Assembly (NCBI RefSeq): GCF_042429765.1 | Contig: NZ_JBHLZU010000010.1 | Location: 310,001 to 374,000 of the forward strand | Origin: Allokutzneria oryzae | Lineage (GTDB): Bacteria > Actinomycetota > Actinomycetes > Mycobacteriales > Pseudonocardiaceae | Direction of reading: 5' to 3' | DNA: 64,000 nucleotides | In this document: positions 40,067 through 50,296 of the stretch, one piece after another | Layout of the letters: each line of letters begins with the position of its first letter | How positions within the stretch are numbered: position 1 is the first letter of the stretch | The notes under the pieces: model-generated | Told to the model about the DNA's origin: nothing | The model's database searches: none | Seen by the model: only the letters and a program-made list of their open reading frames with translations | Made by a program: the position numbers and the translations under genes

Positions 40067-43000
40067 TTACTCGAAGGCCTTGTTCATCAGCTCGGCCTGC
40101 TCGACGTCGTGCACCTTGCCGGAACCGGCGGACGGGGCCGCCATGGCACGGCGGGACACCCGGCGGATGCCGGAGAGGCGGTCGGGCACGAGCTCGGGCA
40201 GCGCCAGGCCGAAGTACGGCCACGCACCCTGGTTCGCCGGCTCCTCCTGGACCCAGCGGACGTCCGTGGCGTTGGGGTAGCGCTCCAGCGCCTGGGTGAG
40301 CTTCTTGTACGGCACCGGGTAGAGCTGCTCGATCCGCACGATGGCGGTGTCGGTGGCGCCGCGCTTCTGCCGCTCGGCGTTGAGCTCGTAGCTGATCTTG
40401 CCGCTGCAGAGCAGGACCTTGCGGACCGCAGCGGGGTCGCTCACCAGCGGGTCGTCCAGCACCGAGTGGAACTTGCTGCCTTCCAGGAACTCCTCGACCG
40501 GGCTGGTCGCGGCCTTCAGGCGCAGCATGGACTTCGGCGTGAACACCACCAGCGGGCGGTTGATGCCGTCCAGCGCGTGGCGGCGCAGCAGGTGGAAGTA
40601 GTTCGACGGGGTGGACGGGACCGCCACCGTCATCGAACCCTCGGCGCACAGCTGCAGCCAGCGCTCGATGCGGCCCGAGGTGTGGTCCGGGCCCTGGCCC
40701 TCGTGGCCGTGCGGCAGCAGGATCACCACGTCCGAGCGCTGGCCCCACTTGGCCTCGCCGGAGGAGATGAACTCGTCGATGATCGGCTGCGCGCCGTTGA
40801 CGAAGTCACCGAACTGCGCCTCCCACAGCACCAGCGCGTTCGGGTTGGCCACGGAGTAGCCGTACTCGAAGCCCAGCGCCGCGAACTCCGACAGCGCGGA
40901 GTCGTAGACCAGGAACTTGGCCTGGTCCTCGGTGAGGTTCTGCAGCGGGGTGTACTCCTGGCCGCTCTTGCGGTCGATCAGCACCGAGTGCCGCTGCACG
41001 AACGTGCCGCGCCGGGAGTCCTGACCGGCCAGCCGGACCGGGCGGCCCTCGGCGACCAGCGAGCCGAACGCCAGCAGCTCGCCGAACGCCCAGTCGACGC
41101 CGCCCTCGCGGGCCATCTTCGCGCGGCGCTCCAGCACCGGCTTGACCCTCGGGTGCGGGCTGAAGCCCTCCGGCAGGTTGACGTGCGCGTCGGCGATGAG
41201 CTCCAGGGTCTCGCGGCTGATCGCCGTTGGCACCTTGGTCGGGATCACCTGGCTGGACTCCACCGAGCCGCTGGGGGCGGCCTGGTGCTTCTCCAGCTCG
41301 CGCACCTCGTTGAAGACGTGCTCCAGCTGGGTGGCGTAGTCCTTCAGCGCGCTCTCGGCCTCCTCGACGGAGATGTCGCCGCGGCCGATCAGCGCCTCGG
41401 TGTAGCCCTTGCGGACGCTGCGCTTGGTGTCGATCACGTCGTACATCGCCGGCTGGGTCATCGAGGGGTCGTCGCCCTCGTTGTGACCGCGACGGCGGTA
41501 GCAGACCATGTCGATGACGACGTCCTTGCCGAACGCCTTGCGGTACTCCACCGCGAGCTTGGCGACCCAGACACACGCCTCGGGGTCGTCGCCGTTCACG
41601 TGGAAGACCGGCGCGTCGATCATCTTCGCCACGTCGGTGCAGTACTGGCTGGAGCGCGAGGACTCCGGCGCGGTGGTGAAGCCGACCTGGTTGTTGACGA
41701 CCACGTGCAGCGTGCCGCCGGTGCGGTAACCGCGCAGCAGGGCCAGGTTCAGCGTCTCGGCGACCACGCCCTGACCGGCGAACGCCGCGTCACCGTGCAG
41801 CAGGACCGGCAGCACGGTGAAGCCCTCGCCGCCCTTGTCCAGGATGTCCTGCTTGGCCCGGACGATGCCCTCCAGGACCGGGTCGACCGCCTCCAGGTGC
41901 GAGGGGTTGCAGGTCAGCGAGACCTTGGTCTCCCCGTCGCCGAACATGCGGAAGTACTTGCCCTCCGCGCCCAGGTGGTACTTCACGTCGCCGGAGCCGT
42001 GCGCCTGGCCCGGGTCGAGGTTGCCCTCGAACTCCCGGAAGATCTGCGAGATCGGCTTGCCGACGATGTTGGCGAGCACGTTGAGGCGGCCGCGGTGCGG
42101 CATGCCGATGACGACCTCGTCCAGGTCCTGCTCCGCGGCCTTGTCCAGCACGGCGTCCAGCAGCGGGATGACGGTCTCGCCGCCTTCGAGCGAGAACCGC
42201 TTCTGCCCGACGTACTTGGTCTGCAGGAAGGTCTCGAACGCCTCGGCCGCGTTGAGCTTGCTCAGGATGTAGGTCTGCTCGGCGCGGTCCGGCTTGGTGT
42301 GCGGGACCTCGATGCGCTCCTGCAGCCACTGGCGCTCATCCGGCTTGAGGATGTGCATGTACTCGACGCCGATGGTGCGGCAGTAGGAGTCGCGCAGCAC
42401 GCCGAGCACGTCGCGCAGCTTCATCCGCTCCTTGCCGGAGAAGCCGCCGACCGCGAACTCGCGGTCCAGGTCCCACAGGGTCAGGCCGTGCGAGAGCACG
42501 TCCAGGTCCGGGTGCTTGCGCTGGCGGTAGTTCAGCGGGTCGGTGTCGGCCATCAGGTGGCCGCGGCTGCGGAAGGCGTCGATCAGCTCCAGGACGCGGG
42601 CGGTCTTGTCGACCGCGCCCTCGGGGATGTCGGTGACCCAGCGGATCGGCTCGTACGGGATGCGCAGCGAGGCGAAGATCTCGTCGTAGAAACCCTCCTC
42701 GCCCAGCAGCAGCTGGTGCACCCGGCGCAGGAACTCGCCGGACTCGGCGCCCTGGATGATCCGGTGGTCGTAGGTGGACGTCAGCGTGATGATCTTGCTG
42801 ATGCCCATCTTGCCCAGGGCCTTCTCGCTGGCGCCCTGGAACTCCGCCGGGTACTCCATCGCGCCGACGCCGATGATCGCGCCCTGGCCGGCGGTCAGTC
42901 TCGGCACCGAGTGGTTGGTGCCGATGGTGCCCGGGTTGGTCAGCGAGATCGTGGTGCCGGAGAAGTCGTCCGTGCCGAGCTTGCCGCCACGGGCCTTGCG

Positions 43001-43753
43001 GATCAGGTCCTCGTAGGCCTGCAGGAACTGCGCGAAGTTCATCGACTCGCAGCCCTTGATGGAGGCCACCACCAGCGAGCGCTGGCCGTCCTTGCCCGGC
43101 AGGTCGATCGCGAGCCCGAGGTTGACGTGCTCCGGCGTCACCAGGTTCGGCTTGCCGTCGACCGAGGAGAAGAACCGGTTCATGTTCGGGAAGGCCTCAA
43201 GCGCCCTGACCACGGCGAAGCCGATCAGGTGCGTGAAGGAGACCTTGCCACCCCTGGTGCGCTTGAGGTGGTTGTTGATCACGATCCGGTTGTCGGCGAG
43301 CAGCTTCGCGGGGACGGCGCGCACGCTGGTCGCGGTGGGAACACTGAGCGACTGCTCCATGTTCTTCGCGATAGCGGCGGCGGCGCCGCGCAGCTGCTTG
43401 TGCTCCTCGCCCGCGCCGGCGGGCTTGACCGGCGCCGCGTTCGCGGCCTTGGTCGGCGTGGGCTTGGCGGCCGCCTTGGCAGGGGTGGCGGGCTTGGTGG
43501 CCGGGCTCGCCGCCGTGGCGGGAGCCGCCGTTCCGTTCACCGCCTCGGCGGACGCGGGCTGGCTCGCCGGAGCCGGCTTCGTCGTGGTGCTGCCGTTGCC
43601 GGTCGCCACCTTCTGGGCGGTGGGCTTGTAGTCGGCAAAGAAGTCATGCCACGCGGGGTCCACGGAGGAGGGGTCGTTGAGGAACTGCTCGTACATTTCC
43701 TCGACCAGCCACTCATTGGGGCCGAATTGTGACGCAGTACTGCTGCTGGACAC
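40067..43753 (-). CDS. kgd: Multifunctional 2-oxoglutarate metabolism enzyme (Kgd/SucA type)
   Basis: A 1,228-residue fusion of a 2-oxoglutarate dehydrogenase E1 part with an E2-like acyltransferase domain, as in corynebacteria and mycobacteria. The N-terminal tail FGPNEWLVEEMYEQFLNDP is followed by an Ala/Pro/Thr linker (residues about 40-115), the acyltransferase domain with its active-site TYDHRIIQGAESGEFL (near residue 335), and the thiamine-diphosphate E1 domain with GMPHRGRLNVLANI, HGDAAFAGQGVV and LPHGHEGQGPDHTSGRIER. The start is GTG at 43753. It supplies succinyl-CoA or succinic semialdehyde to central metabolism. Confidence 0.96.
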   Translation of the reverse strand: MSSSSTASQFGPNEWLVEEMYEQFLNDPSSVDPAWHDFFADYKPTAQKVATGNGSTTTKPAPASQPASAEAVNGTAAPATAASPATKPATPAKAAAKPTPTKAANAAPVKPAGAGEEHKQLRGAAAAIAKNMEQSLSVPTATSVRAVPAKLLADNRIVINNHLKRTRGGKVSFTHLIGFAVVRALEAFPNMNRFFSSVDGKPNLVTPEHVNLGLAIDLPGKDGQRSLVVASIKGCESMNFAQFLQAYEDLIRKARGGKLGTDDFSGTTISLTNPGTIGTNHSVPRLTAGQGAIIGVGAMEYPAEFQGASEKALGKMGISKIITLTSTYDHRIIQGAESGEFLRRVHQLLLGEEGFYDEIFASLRIPYEPIRWVTDIPEGAVDKTARVLELIDAFRSRGHLMADTDPLNYRQRKHPDLDVLSHGLTLWDLDREFAVGGFSGKERMKLRDVLGVLRDSYCRTIGVEYMHILKPDERQWLQERIEVPHTKPDRAEQTYILSKLNAAEAFETFLQTKYVGQKRFSLEGGETVIPLLDAVLDKAAEQDLDEVVIGMPHRGRLNVLANIVGKPISQIFREFEGNLDPGQAHGSGDVKYHLGAEGKYFRMFGDGETKVSLTCNPSHLEAVDPVLEGIVRAKQDILDKGGEGFTVLPVLLHGDAAFAGQGVVAETLNLALLRGYRTGGTLHVVVNNQVGFTTAPESSRSSQYCTDVAKMIDAPVFHVNGDDPEACVWVAKLAVEYRKAFGKDVVIDMVCYRRRGHNEGDDPSMTQPAMYDVIDTKRSVRKGYTEALIGRGDISVEEAESALKDYATQLEHVFNEVRELEKHQAAPSGSVESSQVIPTKVPTAISRETLELIADAHVNLPEGFSPHPRVKPVLERRAKMAREGGVDWAFGELLAFGSLVAEGRPVRLAGQDSRRGTFVQRHSVLIDRKSGQEYTPLQNLTEDQAKFLVYDSALSEFAALGFEYGYSVANPNALVLWEAQFGDFVNGAQPIIDEFISSGEAKWGQRSDVVILLPHGHEGQGPDHTSGRIERWLQLCAEGSMTVAVPSTPSNYFHLLRRHALDGINRPLVVFTPKSMLRLKAATSPVEEFLEGSKFHSVLDDPLVSDPAAVRKVLLCSGKISYELNAERQKRGATDTAIVRIEQLYPVPYKKLTQALERYPNATDVRWVQEEPANQGAWPYFGLALPELVPDRLSGIRRVSRRAMAAPSAGSGKVHDVEQAELMNKAFE

Positions 43754-43919
43754 GGCCGCTGCTCGCCTCTATCCATCTGCTCGGGGTACAGACACAGGTG
43801 TTGTCAAGGCTAGCCCTCCGCGTCGCACGGGTGGTACACGGTCGGACTCCTCTGGTGAGGGCTGGCTCACAGAATCGTTTACCTGATCGATTCCGAAGTG
43901 TAGGAGCCTCAAGGCTTCC

Positions 43920-46900
43920 TCAAGCCACTTCGCTGCCGGTGGCCGGCTCAGCAGCCGGATCTTCGGAAGCCCCGGCCCGCCACAGCCGCGCATAGGCTCC
44001 GTCGCTGCGCAGCAGCTCGGCGTGGGTGCCCTGCTCGATCACGCGCCCGTCCGCGAGCACCACGATCCGGTCCGCCCGCGCGGCCGTGGCCAGCCGGTGG
44101 GCCACGACGAACGTGGTCCTCCGCGAAGCCACCCGATCGGTACCGCCGCCCGGCCCCGCGAGCAAATCTTCGGTCGCAGCCAAAACGGCGGCCTCGGTGG
44201 CGGGGTCGAGCGCGGCGGTCGCCTCGTCCAGCAGCACCAGGTCCGGGTCCACCAGCTCCGCCCGCGCCAGCGCCACGAGCTGGCGTTGCCCGGCGGACAG
44301 GCCCTGCCCGCGCTCGCCGACCTCCTGGCGGAAGCCGTGGCTCAGGCGGGCGACCATCGGCAGCGCGCCGACCGAGCGCACCGCCGCCTCGATCTCCGCG
44401 GGACCGGCGTCCGGCCTGCCGTAGCCGACGTTGTCCGCGACCGTGCCGGAGAACAGGTGCGCCTCCTGGGGCACCACGCCCAGCCTGCTCCGGTAGCCGG
44501 ACAAGGCGTACTCGCGCACGTCGACGCCGTCGACCAGCACCGTGCCCTCGGTGACGTCGTAGAACCGCGCGATCAGCTTGACCAGCGTCGACTTGCCCGC
44601 GCCGGTCGCGCCGACCAGGGCGACGGTCTCCCCGGGGCGGACGTGGAGGTCGATCCCGGACAGCGCGGGCCGGTCGGTGCCCGCGTAGCGGAAGCCGACG
44701 CCGCGCAGCTCGACCTCCCCGCGCAGCCGGCCGGGCGTCTCGCGCGGGTGCTCCGCCTGCGGGACCGTGGTCGGGGTGCGCAGAAGGTCGCCGATGCGCC
44801 GCAGGCCGATCTTGGCCTGCTGGTAGCCGTCGAAGACCCCGGACAGCTGCTGGACGGGGGAGAAGAACAGCGCCAGGTACAGCAGGAAAGCCAGCAGCAC
44901 GCCCGGCGTCAGCTCACCCGACGCGACCCGGAACGCGCCCACCGCGAGCACCGCCGCCTGCACCAGGTCGGACAGCAGCGTGACGAACGGGAAGTAGGTT
45001 GCGATGTAGCGCTGCGCCCGCAGCCGGGAGCGCCGGTAGGCGTCGCTGCGCTCGGCGAAGTCCGCCGCCGAGCGCTCCTCCCTGGTGTACGCCTGGGCCA
45101 CCCGCAGGCCGGAGACGTTCTCCTGGAGGTCGGCGTTGACCGCGCTGACGCGCTCCCGCGCCTCCGCGTAGGCGACCGAGGACACCCGCCGGAACACCAG
45201 GGTGGCCACCAGCAGCACCGGCAGCGCGGCGAGCGCCACCAGCGCCAGCTCCGGATCGGTGATGATCAACGCCGCTGAGATGCCGACGACGGTGAGCACG
45301 CTGACCACGGCGGTGGCCAGCCCCGTCTGCAGGAACGTCGAGAGCGCGTCGACGTCCGTCGTCATCCGGGTCATGATCCGCCCGGCGAGCTCGCGCTCGT
45401 AGTAGTCCAGCCCGAGCCGTTGCAGGTGGGCGAAGCTGCGCACCCGTAACAGGTAGAGCACCGTCTCGCCGGTGCGCGCGGTGACCACGGTCTGGATCGC
45501 CGTCACGACGGCGGCGAGGACGACGACGGCGACCCCGACCAGCGTCGCCGCCCACAGCGCGCTGGACACGCCCGCGGAGACGCCGTTGTCGATGCCGTGC
45601 CGGAACAGCGTCGGCAGCGCGATGGAGGAGAGCGCGTCGACGGAGACGCCGACGACCGCCAGCGCCAGCGGCCACCGCACCACGCGCAGCAGTCGCCGCA
45701 GCCGGAAACCCGGATCGGGGGCGCGGGGGTCGGTGCCGCCGAGCTGCGGGGAGTCGGTCGCGTCGGGCAGGGCCGCGACCCGCGCCAGCAGCTCCGGTGT
45801 CGGTGGCAGCGCGCCGAGCGCGCCGGACATCCCGCCGCCGCCCCTGGGCCCGCCGGTACCGAGCCGAGAGCCGGCCATGCGCGCAGCGAACGTTTCGTTC
45901 GCGGCGTTTTCTGCCTCGGTGGCCGGCCACAACGCCGGCGTGATCCCGTCCGGCCCCGGTTCGAGGTCGGTCTCGGCGCGCGCCGCCTCCGGGTCCTCGA
46001 TCGCTTCGCCTGGCCCCGCCAGCAGGGCGCGGAACAGGCCGCAGCGCTGCTCCAGCTCCGCGCGCGTGCCCACGTCGACCAGCCGCCCCTGGTCGAGCAC
46101 GGCGATCCGGTCGGCCAACGCCAGCGTCGACCGCCGGTGGGCGATCAGCAGCGTGGTCCTGGTGGCGGTGACCGCGCGCAGCGTCGAGTGGATCGCCGCC
46201 TCGGTGGCCGGGTCCACCGCCGAGGTCGCGTCGTCGAGCACGAGCACCCGCGGGTCGGACAGCAACGCCCGCGCCAGGGCCACCCGCTGCCGCTGCCCGC
46301 CGGAGAGGGTGAGCCCGCGTTCGCCGACGAGGGTGTCGTAGCCGTCGGGCAGACCGGTGATGAACTCGTGCGCCTCCGCGGCCCGTGCGGCGGCTTCGAC
46401 CTCGTCGTCGGTGGCGTCCGGCCTGCCGTAGGCGATGTTCGACCGGACCGAGTCGGAGAAGAGGAACGCCTCCTCGAACACCACGCCGATCGCGCCGCGC
46501 AACGAGGCGGTCCGCAGCCGCCGCACGTCCAGCCCGCCGAGCCGGACCGCGCCGTCCTGCACGTCGTAGAACCTCGGCAGCAGGAGGGAGACCGTGGACT
46601 TGCCGGAGCCAGCGGTGCCCACCAGCGCCAGCGTCTCGCCGGGGGCGACGCTCAGCGACACCCCGTCCAGCACCGGCTCGCTGCGGGTGTAGCCGAAGCG
46701 GACCCCGTCCAGCTCCACCGCGAGCGGACCGGCGGGCGGGTCGACCGCGCCGGGGTCCTCGCGCACCTCGGGTTGGGAGTCGATCAGCTCGTAGACCCGC
46801 TCAACGCCCGCCCTGGCCAGCTGGCCGCTCACCAGCAGGCTCGACAGCATCCGCGCCGGACCGACCAGGCCCGCGATGTAGGTGGCGAAGGCCAGGAAGG

Positions 46901-47741
46901 TGCCGAGGCTGACCTGCCCGCTCATCGCCAGCGTCCCGCCGAAGCCGAGCACCGCGACCTGCCCCAGCGCGGGCAGCGCCGCCATCAGCGCGGACGGCTT
47001 CGCGGTCAGCCGGGCCGCGCGCATCCGCTCCGCGAACAGCCGCTGCGCGGCCGACTCCAGGCCGGAGACCTCGCGCGCCTCCTGGCCGAAGCCCTTGACC
47101 ACGCGGACGCCGGTCACCGTCTCCTCGACGTGCTGGGCGATGTCGGCGGCGCGTTGCTGCGCCGACCAGGTCGCGGGGAACAGCACCGTCCTGCTGCGCA
47201 CGCCGATCACCACCACGGCGGGCAGCACGACCAGCGCCACCGCCGTCAGCAGCGGGGACAGCCAGAGCATCGCGCCGAGCGCCACCACGGCGAAGACCAG
47301 CTGGCCGGTCGCCAGCGGCAGCATCGCCAGCAGCGACTGCACCAGTTGGAGGTCGGTGATCGCGCGCGAGACGACCTGGCCGGTGCGCATCGCGTCCTGC
47401 TTGCCGCCGTCCAGCCGCTGCACCGAGGCGAAGACCTCGCGCCGCAGGTCGTGCTGGACGTCGAGGGACAGCCGTCCGCCCTGGTAGCGGCGGACGAACG
47501 CGGTGCAGAACGCGAGCAGCGCCAGTCCCGCGAGCAGCCCGGCCAGCCAGCCGAGGTCGGCGGTGCGCCCGGCGACGGCGTCGTCCACCGCAGCCTTGGT
47601 CAGCAGTGGCCCGACCGCCTGCAACCCCACGCCGAGCGCGGACGCGCCGAAGGAGGCGAGCACCACGCGGGGATGCCGCCAGCTCGCCGAGGTGAGTCGG
47701 CGGATCCAACCGGGAGCGGGGGGTGAGTGGGGGTCGGGCAC
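43920..47741 (-). CDS. Fused two-module ABC exporter (TMD-NBD-TMD-NBD)
   Basis: A 1,273-residue type IV ABC exporter carrying two complete halves in one chain. TMD1 is at residues about 25-300, NBD1 with GTAGSGKST near 374 and LSGGQRQRVALARALL; TMD2 at about 690-960, NBD2 with GATGAGKST near 1042 and LSAGQRQLVALARAEL. In NBD1 the Walker B catalytic Glu is replaced by Asp (LVLDDATSAVD), while NBD2 keeps Glu (LVLLDEATAALD). The weak NBD1 Walker B and the altered NBD2 signature would fall in the same degenerate ATP site. Substrate is unknown, probably drugs or lipids; it resembles M. tuberculosis Rv0194 in layout. The start is GTG at 47741. Confidence 0.93.
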   Translation of the reverse strand: MPDPHSPPAPGWIRRLTSASWRHPRVVLASFGASALGVGLQAVGPLLTKAAVDDAVAGRTADLGWLAGLLAGLALLAFCTAFVRRYQGGRLSLDVQHDLRREVFASVQRLDGGKQDAMRTGQVVSRAITDLQLVQSLLAMLPLATGQLVFAVVALGAMLWLSPLLTAVALVVLPAVVVIGVRSRTVLFPATWSAQQRAADIAQHVEETVTGVRVVKGFGQEAREVSGLESAAQRLFAERMRAARLTAKPSALMAALPALGQVAVLGFGGTLAMSGQVSLGTFLAFATYIAGLVGPARMLSSLLVSGQLARAGVERVYELIDSQPEVREDPGAVDPPAGPLAVELDGVRFGYTRSEPVLDGVSLSVAPGETLALVGTAGSGKSTVSLLLPRFYDVQDGAVRLGGLDVRRLRTASLRGAIGVVFEEAFLFSDSVRSNIAYGRPDATDDEVEAAARAAEAHEFITGLPDGYDTLVGERGLTLSGGQRQRVALARALLSDPRVLVLDDATSAVDPATEAAIHSTLRAVTATRTTLLIAHRRSTLALADRIAVLDQGRLVDVGTRAELEQRCGLFRALLAGPGEAIEDPEAARAETDLEPGPDGITPALWPATEAENAANETFAARMAGSRLGTGGPRGGGGMSGALGALPPTPELLARVAALPDATDSPQLGGTDPRAPDPGFRLRRLLRVVRWPLALAVVGVSVDALSSIALPTLFRHGIDNGVSAGVSSALWAATLVGVAVVVLAAVVTAIQTVVTARTGETVLYLLRVRSFAHLQRLGLDYYERELAGRIMTRMTTDVDALSTFLQTGLATAVVSVLTVVGISAALIITDPELALVALAALPVLLVATLVFRRVSSVAYAEARERVSAVNADLQENVSGLRVAQAYTREERSAADFAERSDAYRRSRLRAQRYIATYFPFVTLLSDLVQAAVLAVGAFRVASGELTPGVLLAFLLYLALFFSPVQQLSGVFDGYQQAKIGLRRIGDLLRTPTTVPQAEHPRETPGRLRGEVELRGVGFRYAGTDRPALSGIDLHVRPGETVALVGATGAGKSTLVKLIARFYDVTEGTVLVDGVDVREYALSGYRSRLGVVPQEAHLFSGTVADNVGYGRPDAGPAEIEAAVRSVGALPMVARLSHGFRQEVGERGQGLSAGQRQLVALARAELVDPDLVLLDEATAALDPATEAAVLAATEDLLAGPGGGTDRVASRRTTFVVAHRLATAARADRIVVLADGRVIEQGTHAELLRSDGAYARLWRAGASEDPAAEPATGSEVA

Positions 47742-47771
47742 GGAATCCAGGCTATGCCCGGCCCCCGACAG

Positions 47772-48608
47772 TCACGTGATGTCGCGCTGCTTGGCCACCA
47801 TCGACCCGGCGAGGACCACGACGACGGTGTAGCCGAGGAAGACCAACGCGCTGCCCCACCAGATCGGCCCGCCGTCGGCGAGCCCCGCCCGCAGCTGGGA
47901 GACCAGCGGCGAGTCGGCCAACCGGGCGGGCAGGTCGCCGAAGAACAGGCTCAGCGCGAGGTCCATGGTCATGCTGTTGCCCGCCGTGTACGGCAGGAAC
48001 GGCGCGATCTCCTCGGCGCCCTGGGAGCGCAGGATCGCCGACAGCGCGCCCTCGGCGAGCTGGGTGTAGAGCACCAGGCCGAGCACGGCGCCGAGCTGGC
48101 TGCTCACCAGCGAGCCGAGTCCGACGCCGAACAGCGCCCACAGCACCGAGGAGATCACCCCGACCGCGCAGATCGCCAGCCACGACACCAGGCTGGGGAA
48201 GCCGTCGCCGCCGGAGCCGAGCACCGCGCCGATCGAACCGAACACCGCGGCCGTCACGCCGTAGAGCGCGCCCAGCACCGCGTACGCGATCAGCTTCGCC
48301 ACCAGCACCGAGTCCCGCGAGCCCGCGGTGAGGTAGGTGGTGGTGATCGTCCGGTGCCGGAACTCGCCGGTCACCGCGATCACGCCGACCAGCGCGGAGA
48401 ACAGGGTGCCGAAGGTCAGCCCGCTGGCGAAGGTCGGCAGCGCGAGCGGGATCTGCCCGTCGATGTCCTGGATGTTGATGCCCAGCGTGCCCAGCCAGGC
48501 CCCGCCCGCGGCGAAGGCCAGCGTGACCAGCGCGCCGGGGATGAGCATGCCCCACCACAGGTTGGTGGAGAAGATCTTGCGGAACTCCGCCTTCACCAGC
48601 CCGTTCAC
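47772..48608 (-). CDS. ABC-2 type exporter permease
   Basis: A 278-residue membrane protein with six hydrophobic segments. LVKAEFRKIFSTNLWWGMLIPGALVTLAF and TGEFRHRTITTTYLTAGSRDSVLVAKLI (cited in part: GEFRHRTITTTYL) follow the ABC-2 membrane pattern. GTG at 48608 overlaps the ATPase stop as GTGA. With the ATPase it forms an exporter of unknown substrate. Confidence 0.9.
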   Translation of the reverse strand: MNGLVKAEFRKIFSTNLWWGMLIPGALVTLAFAAGGAWLGTLGINIQDIDGQIPLALPTFASGLTFGTLFSALVGVIAVTGEFRHRTITTTYLTAGSRDSVLVAKLIAYAVLGALYGVTAAVFGSIGAVLGSGGDGFPSLVSWLAICAVGVISSVLWALFGVGLGSLVSSQLGAVLGLVLYTQLAEGALSAILRSQGAEEIAPFLPYTAGNSMTMDLALSLFFGDLPARLADSPLVSQLRAGLADGGPIWWGSALVFLGYTVVVVLAGSMVAKQRDIT

Positions 48609-49561
48609 GCCGCACCGCCCCCGAAGCCGCCTGCCTGCCCCTGTCCCTGGTCCGGCTGCTGGACGCCGCTGGTGAGCTGGAGGAACATCCGCTCCAGGTC
48701 GGCCTGCTCCTCCTGCATGCCGTAGATCGCCACGCCCGCGGCGAGCGCGATGTCGGCGACCTGCTTGGTGTGCGTCCCGGTGATCGCGAGCCTGCCGTCC
48801 TGGATGGTCTCCACGTCGGTGAGCCCCGCCTCGCGCAGCGCGTCGACCAGCGCGTGCGCGTCGGCGGGCTGGACGAGCACCCGGCTGCGCTGCGACTTCC
48901 GCAGGTTCTCCAGCGGGCCCTGGTAGCGGGTCTGCCCGGCGCTGATGATCACGACCTGGTCCACGGTCTGCTCGACCTCGGCCAGCAGGTGGCTGGAGAC
49001 CAGGACCGTGCGCCCGCTGCGGGCGAAGGACTGCATGAAGGTGCGCAGCCAGGCGATGCCCTCCGGGTCCAGCCCGTTCGCGGGTTCGTCCAGCACCAGC
49101 ACCTGCGGGTCGCCGAGCAGCGCGGTGGCCAGCGCCAGGCGCTGCCGCATGCCCAGCGAGAACTCGCCGGCCCTCCGGTTGGCCGCGGTGGTCAGGCCGA
49201 CCAGGTTCAGCACCTGCTCCACCCGCTCGTCCGGCAGTCCGGCCGCGGCGGCGAAGCAGCGCAGGTGGGCCCGCGCGGAGCGGGTGGGGTGGAAGCTCTG
49301 CGCCTCCAGCACCGCGCCCACCACGGTGGCCGGGTTGCCCAGCCGCTCGAACGGCTGCCCGTTGATCGTCGTACCGCCCGAGGTGGGCCGGACCAGCCCG
49401 AGCAGCATGCGCAGGGTGGTGGTCTTGCCAGCCCCGTTCGGACCGAGGAACCCGGTGACAGAGCCGGGCTCCACGGTGAAGCTGAGGTCCTGCACCGCGG
49501 TGACGGGCCCGAACCGTTTGGTCAGGTTCTGCACCACGATCCGGCCAGTGCCGTCGTGCAC
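48605..49561 (-). CDS. ABC-2 type exporter ATPase
   Basis: A 318-residue ATPase of the DrrA/NatA class. Walker A is GPNGAGKTTTLRML, the signature LGMRQRLALATALL (a variant without the Gly-Gly), Walker B VLVLDEPANGLDPEG and the H loop SSHLLAEVE. A C-terminal region of about 90 residues ends in a Gln/Gly-rich tail. The start is GTG at 49561 with GGAGG 5 nt before it; a GTG at 49573 is also possible. Confidence 0.9.
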   Translation of the reverse strand: MHDGTGRIVVQNLTKRFGPVTAVQDLSFTVEPGSVTGFLGPNGAGKTTTLRMLLGLVRPTSGGTTINGQPFERLGNPATVVGAVLEAQSFHPTRSARAHLRCFAAAAGLPDERVEQVLNLVGLTTAANRRAGEFSLGMRQRLALATALLGDPQVLVLDEPANGLDPEGIAWLRTFMQSFARSGRTVLVSSHLLAEVEQTVDQVVIISAGQTRYQGPLENLRKSQRSRVLVQPADAHALVDALREAGLTDVETIQDGRLAITGTHTKQVADIALAAGVAIYGMQEEQADLERMFLQLTSGVQQPDQGQGQAGGFGGGAA

Positions 49562-49660
49562 GTGTCCCTCCACGTGAGCTCTGCGGGTAGTGCGCGGCCC
49601 GGCTCGGGCGCCGGGGACCTGGCCATCCTGCCGCATCCCGCGTGGTGGGGTGGTGCGGTT

Positions 49661-50296
49661 CTACTCGTCGAGGGCGTGTCTGGGCTTCGCATCGTCCTCG
49701 GGCGCCGCCGGGACGACCGGGATCTCGGCGGTGGTCTCGGCCGGGGTCTCCGGGACCGGGATCGGGCCGGTCACCTCGACCGCCGCGATCGTCTCGACGA
49801 CGAGGAAGTCCTCCTCGGCGCGCACCGAGTCGGCCGGGCGCATGTCCTTGACCAGGCCGATGACCTCGAACTCCGCGTTGGCGTCGGCGTTGGTGTCGCC
49901 GTCGGCGCGGACGAGCACCGCGGCCGGGTCCTGCTCGCTGATCACGTCCACGTCGCTGACACCGCCGACCGCGCGCAGCCGCCTGGTGAAGGGGTTGCGC
50001 ACCGAGGCGCGCCGTTCGCGGTGGGTGGTGCCGTCGCCGATCAGGTGCCGGTGTGCCATCAGCCACACCTGGCAGGGCCAGCGCCGCCTGCGCAACCCGC
50101 TGGGACAGGCGCGGCAGCGGCCGTCCTCGTCGCGCTGGTGCACGGTCAGCAGCAGCCGCCAGCCCTCGGCCAGCCGTTGGAGCTCGGCGCGCGCGAGCGG
50201 CAGCAGGGCGGAGGCGTCGCCTGTCTCGGCCGCCTGGTCGAGCATGGCCAGCCGCATCAGCACCGCTTGGCGCATCGGGTCTTCCATCGGCCTCAT
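49661..50296 (-). CDS. Hypothetical protein with acidic C-terminal half
   Basis: A 211-residue protein that I do not recognise. The N-terminal half is basic and helical (MRLAMLDQAAETGDASALLPLARAEL) with a Cys-containing segment CRACPSG and CQVWLMAHRHL. The C-terminal half (from about residue 105) is acidic with Pro, Thr and Val (VRADGDTNADANAEFEV, ETPAETTAEIPVVPAAP), probably disordered. The start is ATG at 50296, overlapping the upstream small gene by ATGA; they are coupled. Confidence 0.75.
   Translation of the reverse strand: MRPMEDPMRQAVLMRLAMLDQAAETGDASALLPLARAELQRLAEGWRLLLTVHQRDEDGRCRACPSGLRRRRWPCQVWLMAHRHLIGDGTTHRERRASVRNPFTRRLRAVGGVSDVDVISEQDPAAVLVRADGDTNADANAEFEVIGLVKDMRPADSVRAEEDFLVVETIAAVEVTGPIPVPETPAETTAEIPVVPAAPEDDAKPRHALDE

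Noticed and set aside
40049..43732. 1,227-residue antisense open frame opposite kgd
   Set aside because: It is the reverse of codon-biased kgd, with no recognizable motif, while kgd matches its family across the full length.
45597..47726. 709-residue plus-strand frame opposite the fused ABC exporter
   Set aside because: Gln/His/Arg/Gly-rich shadow of the exporter with no domain.
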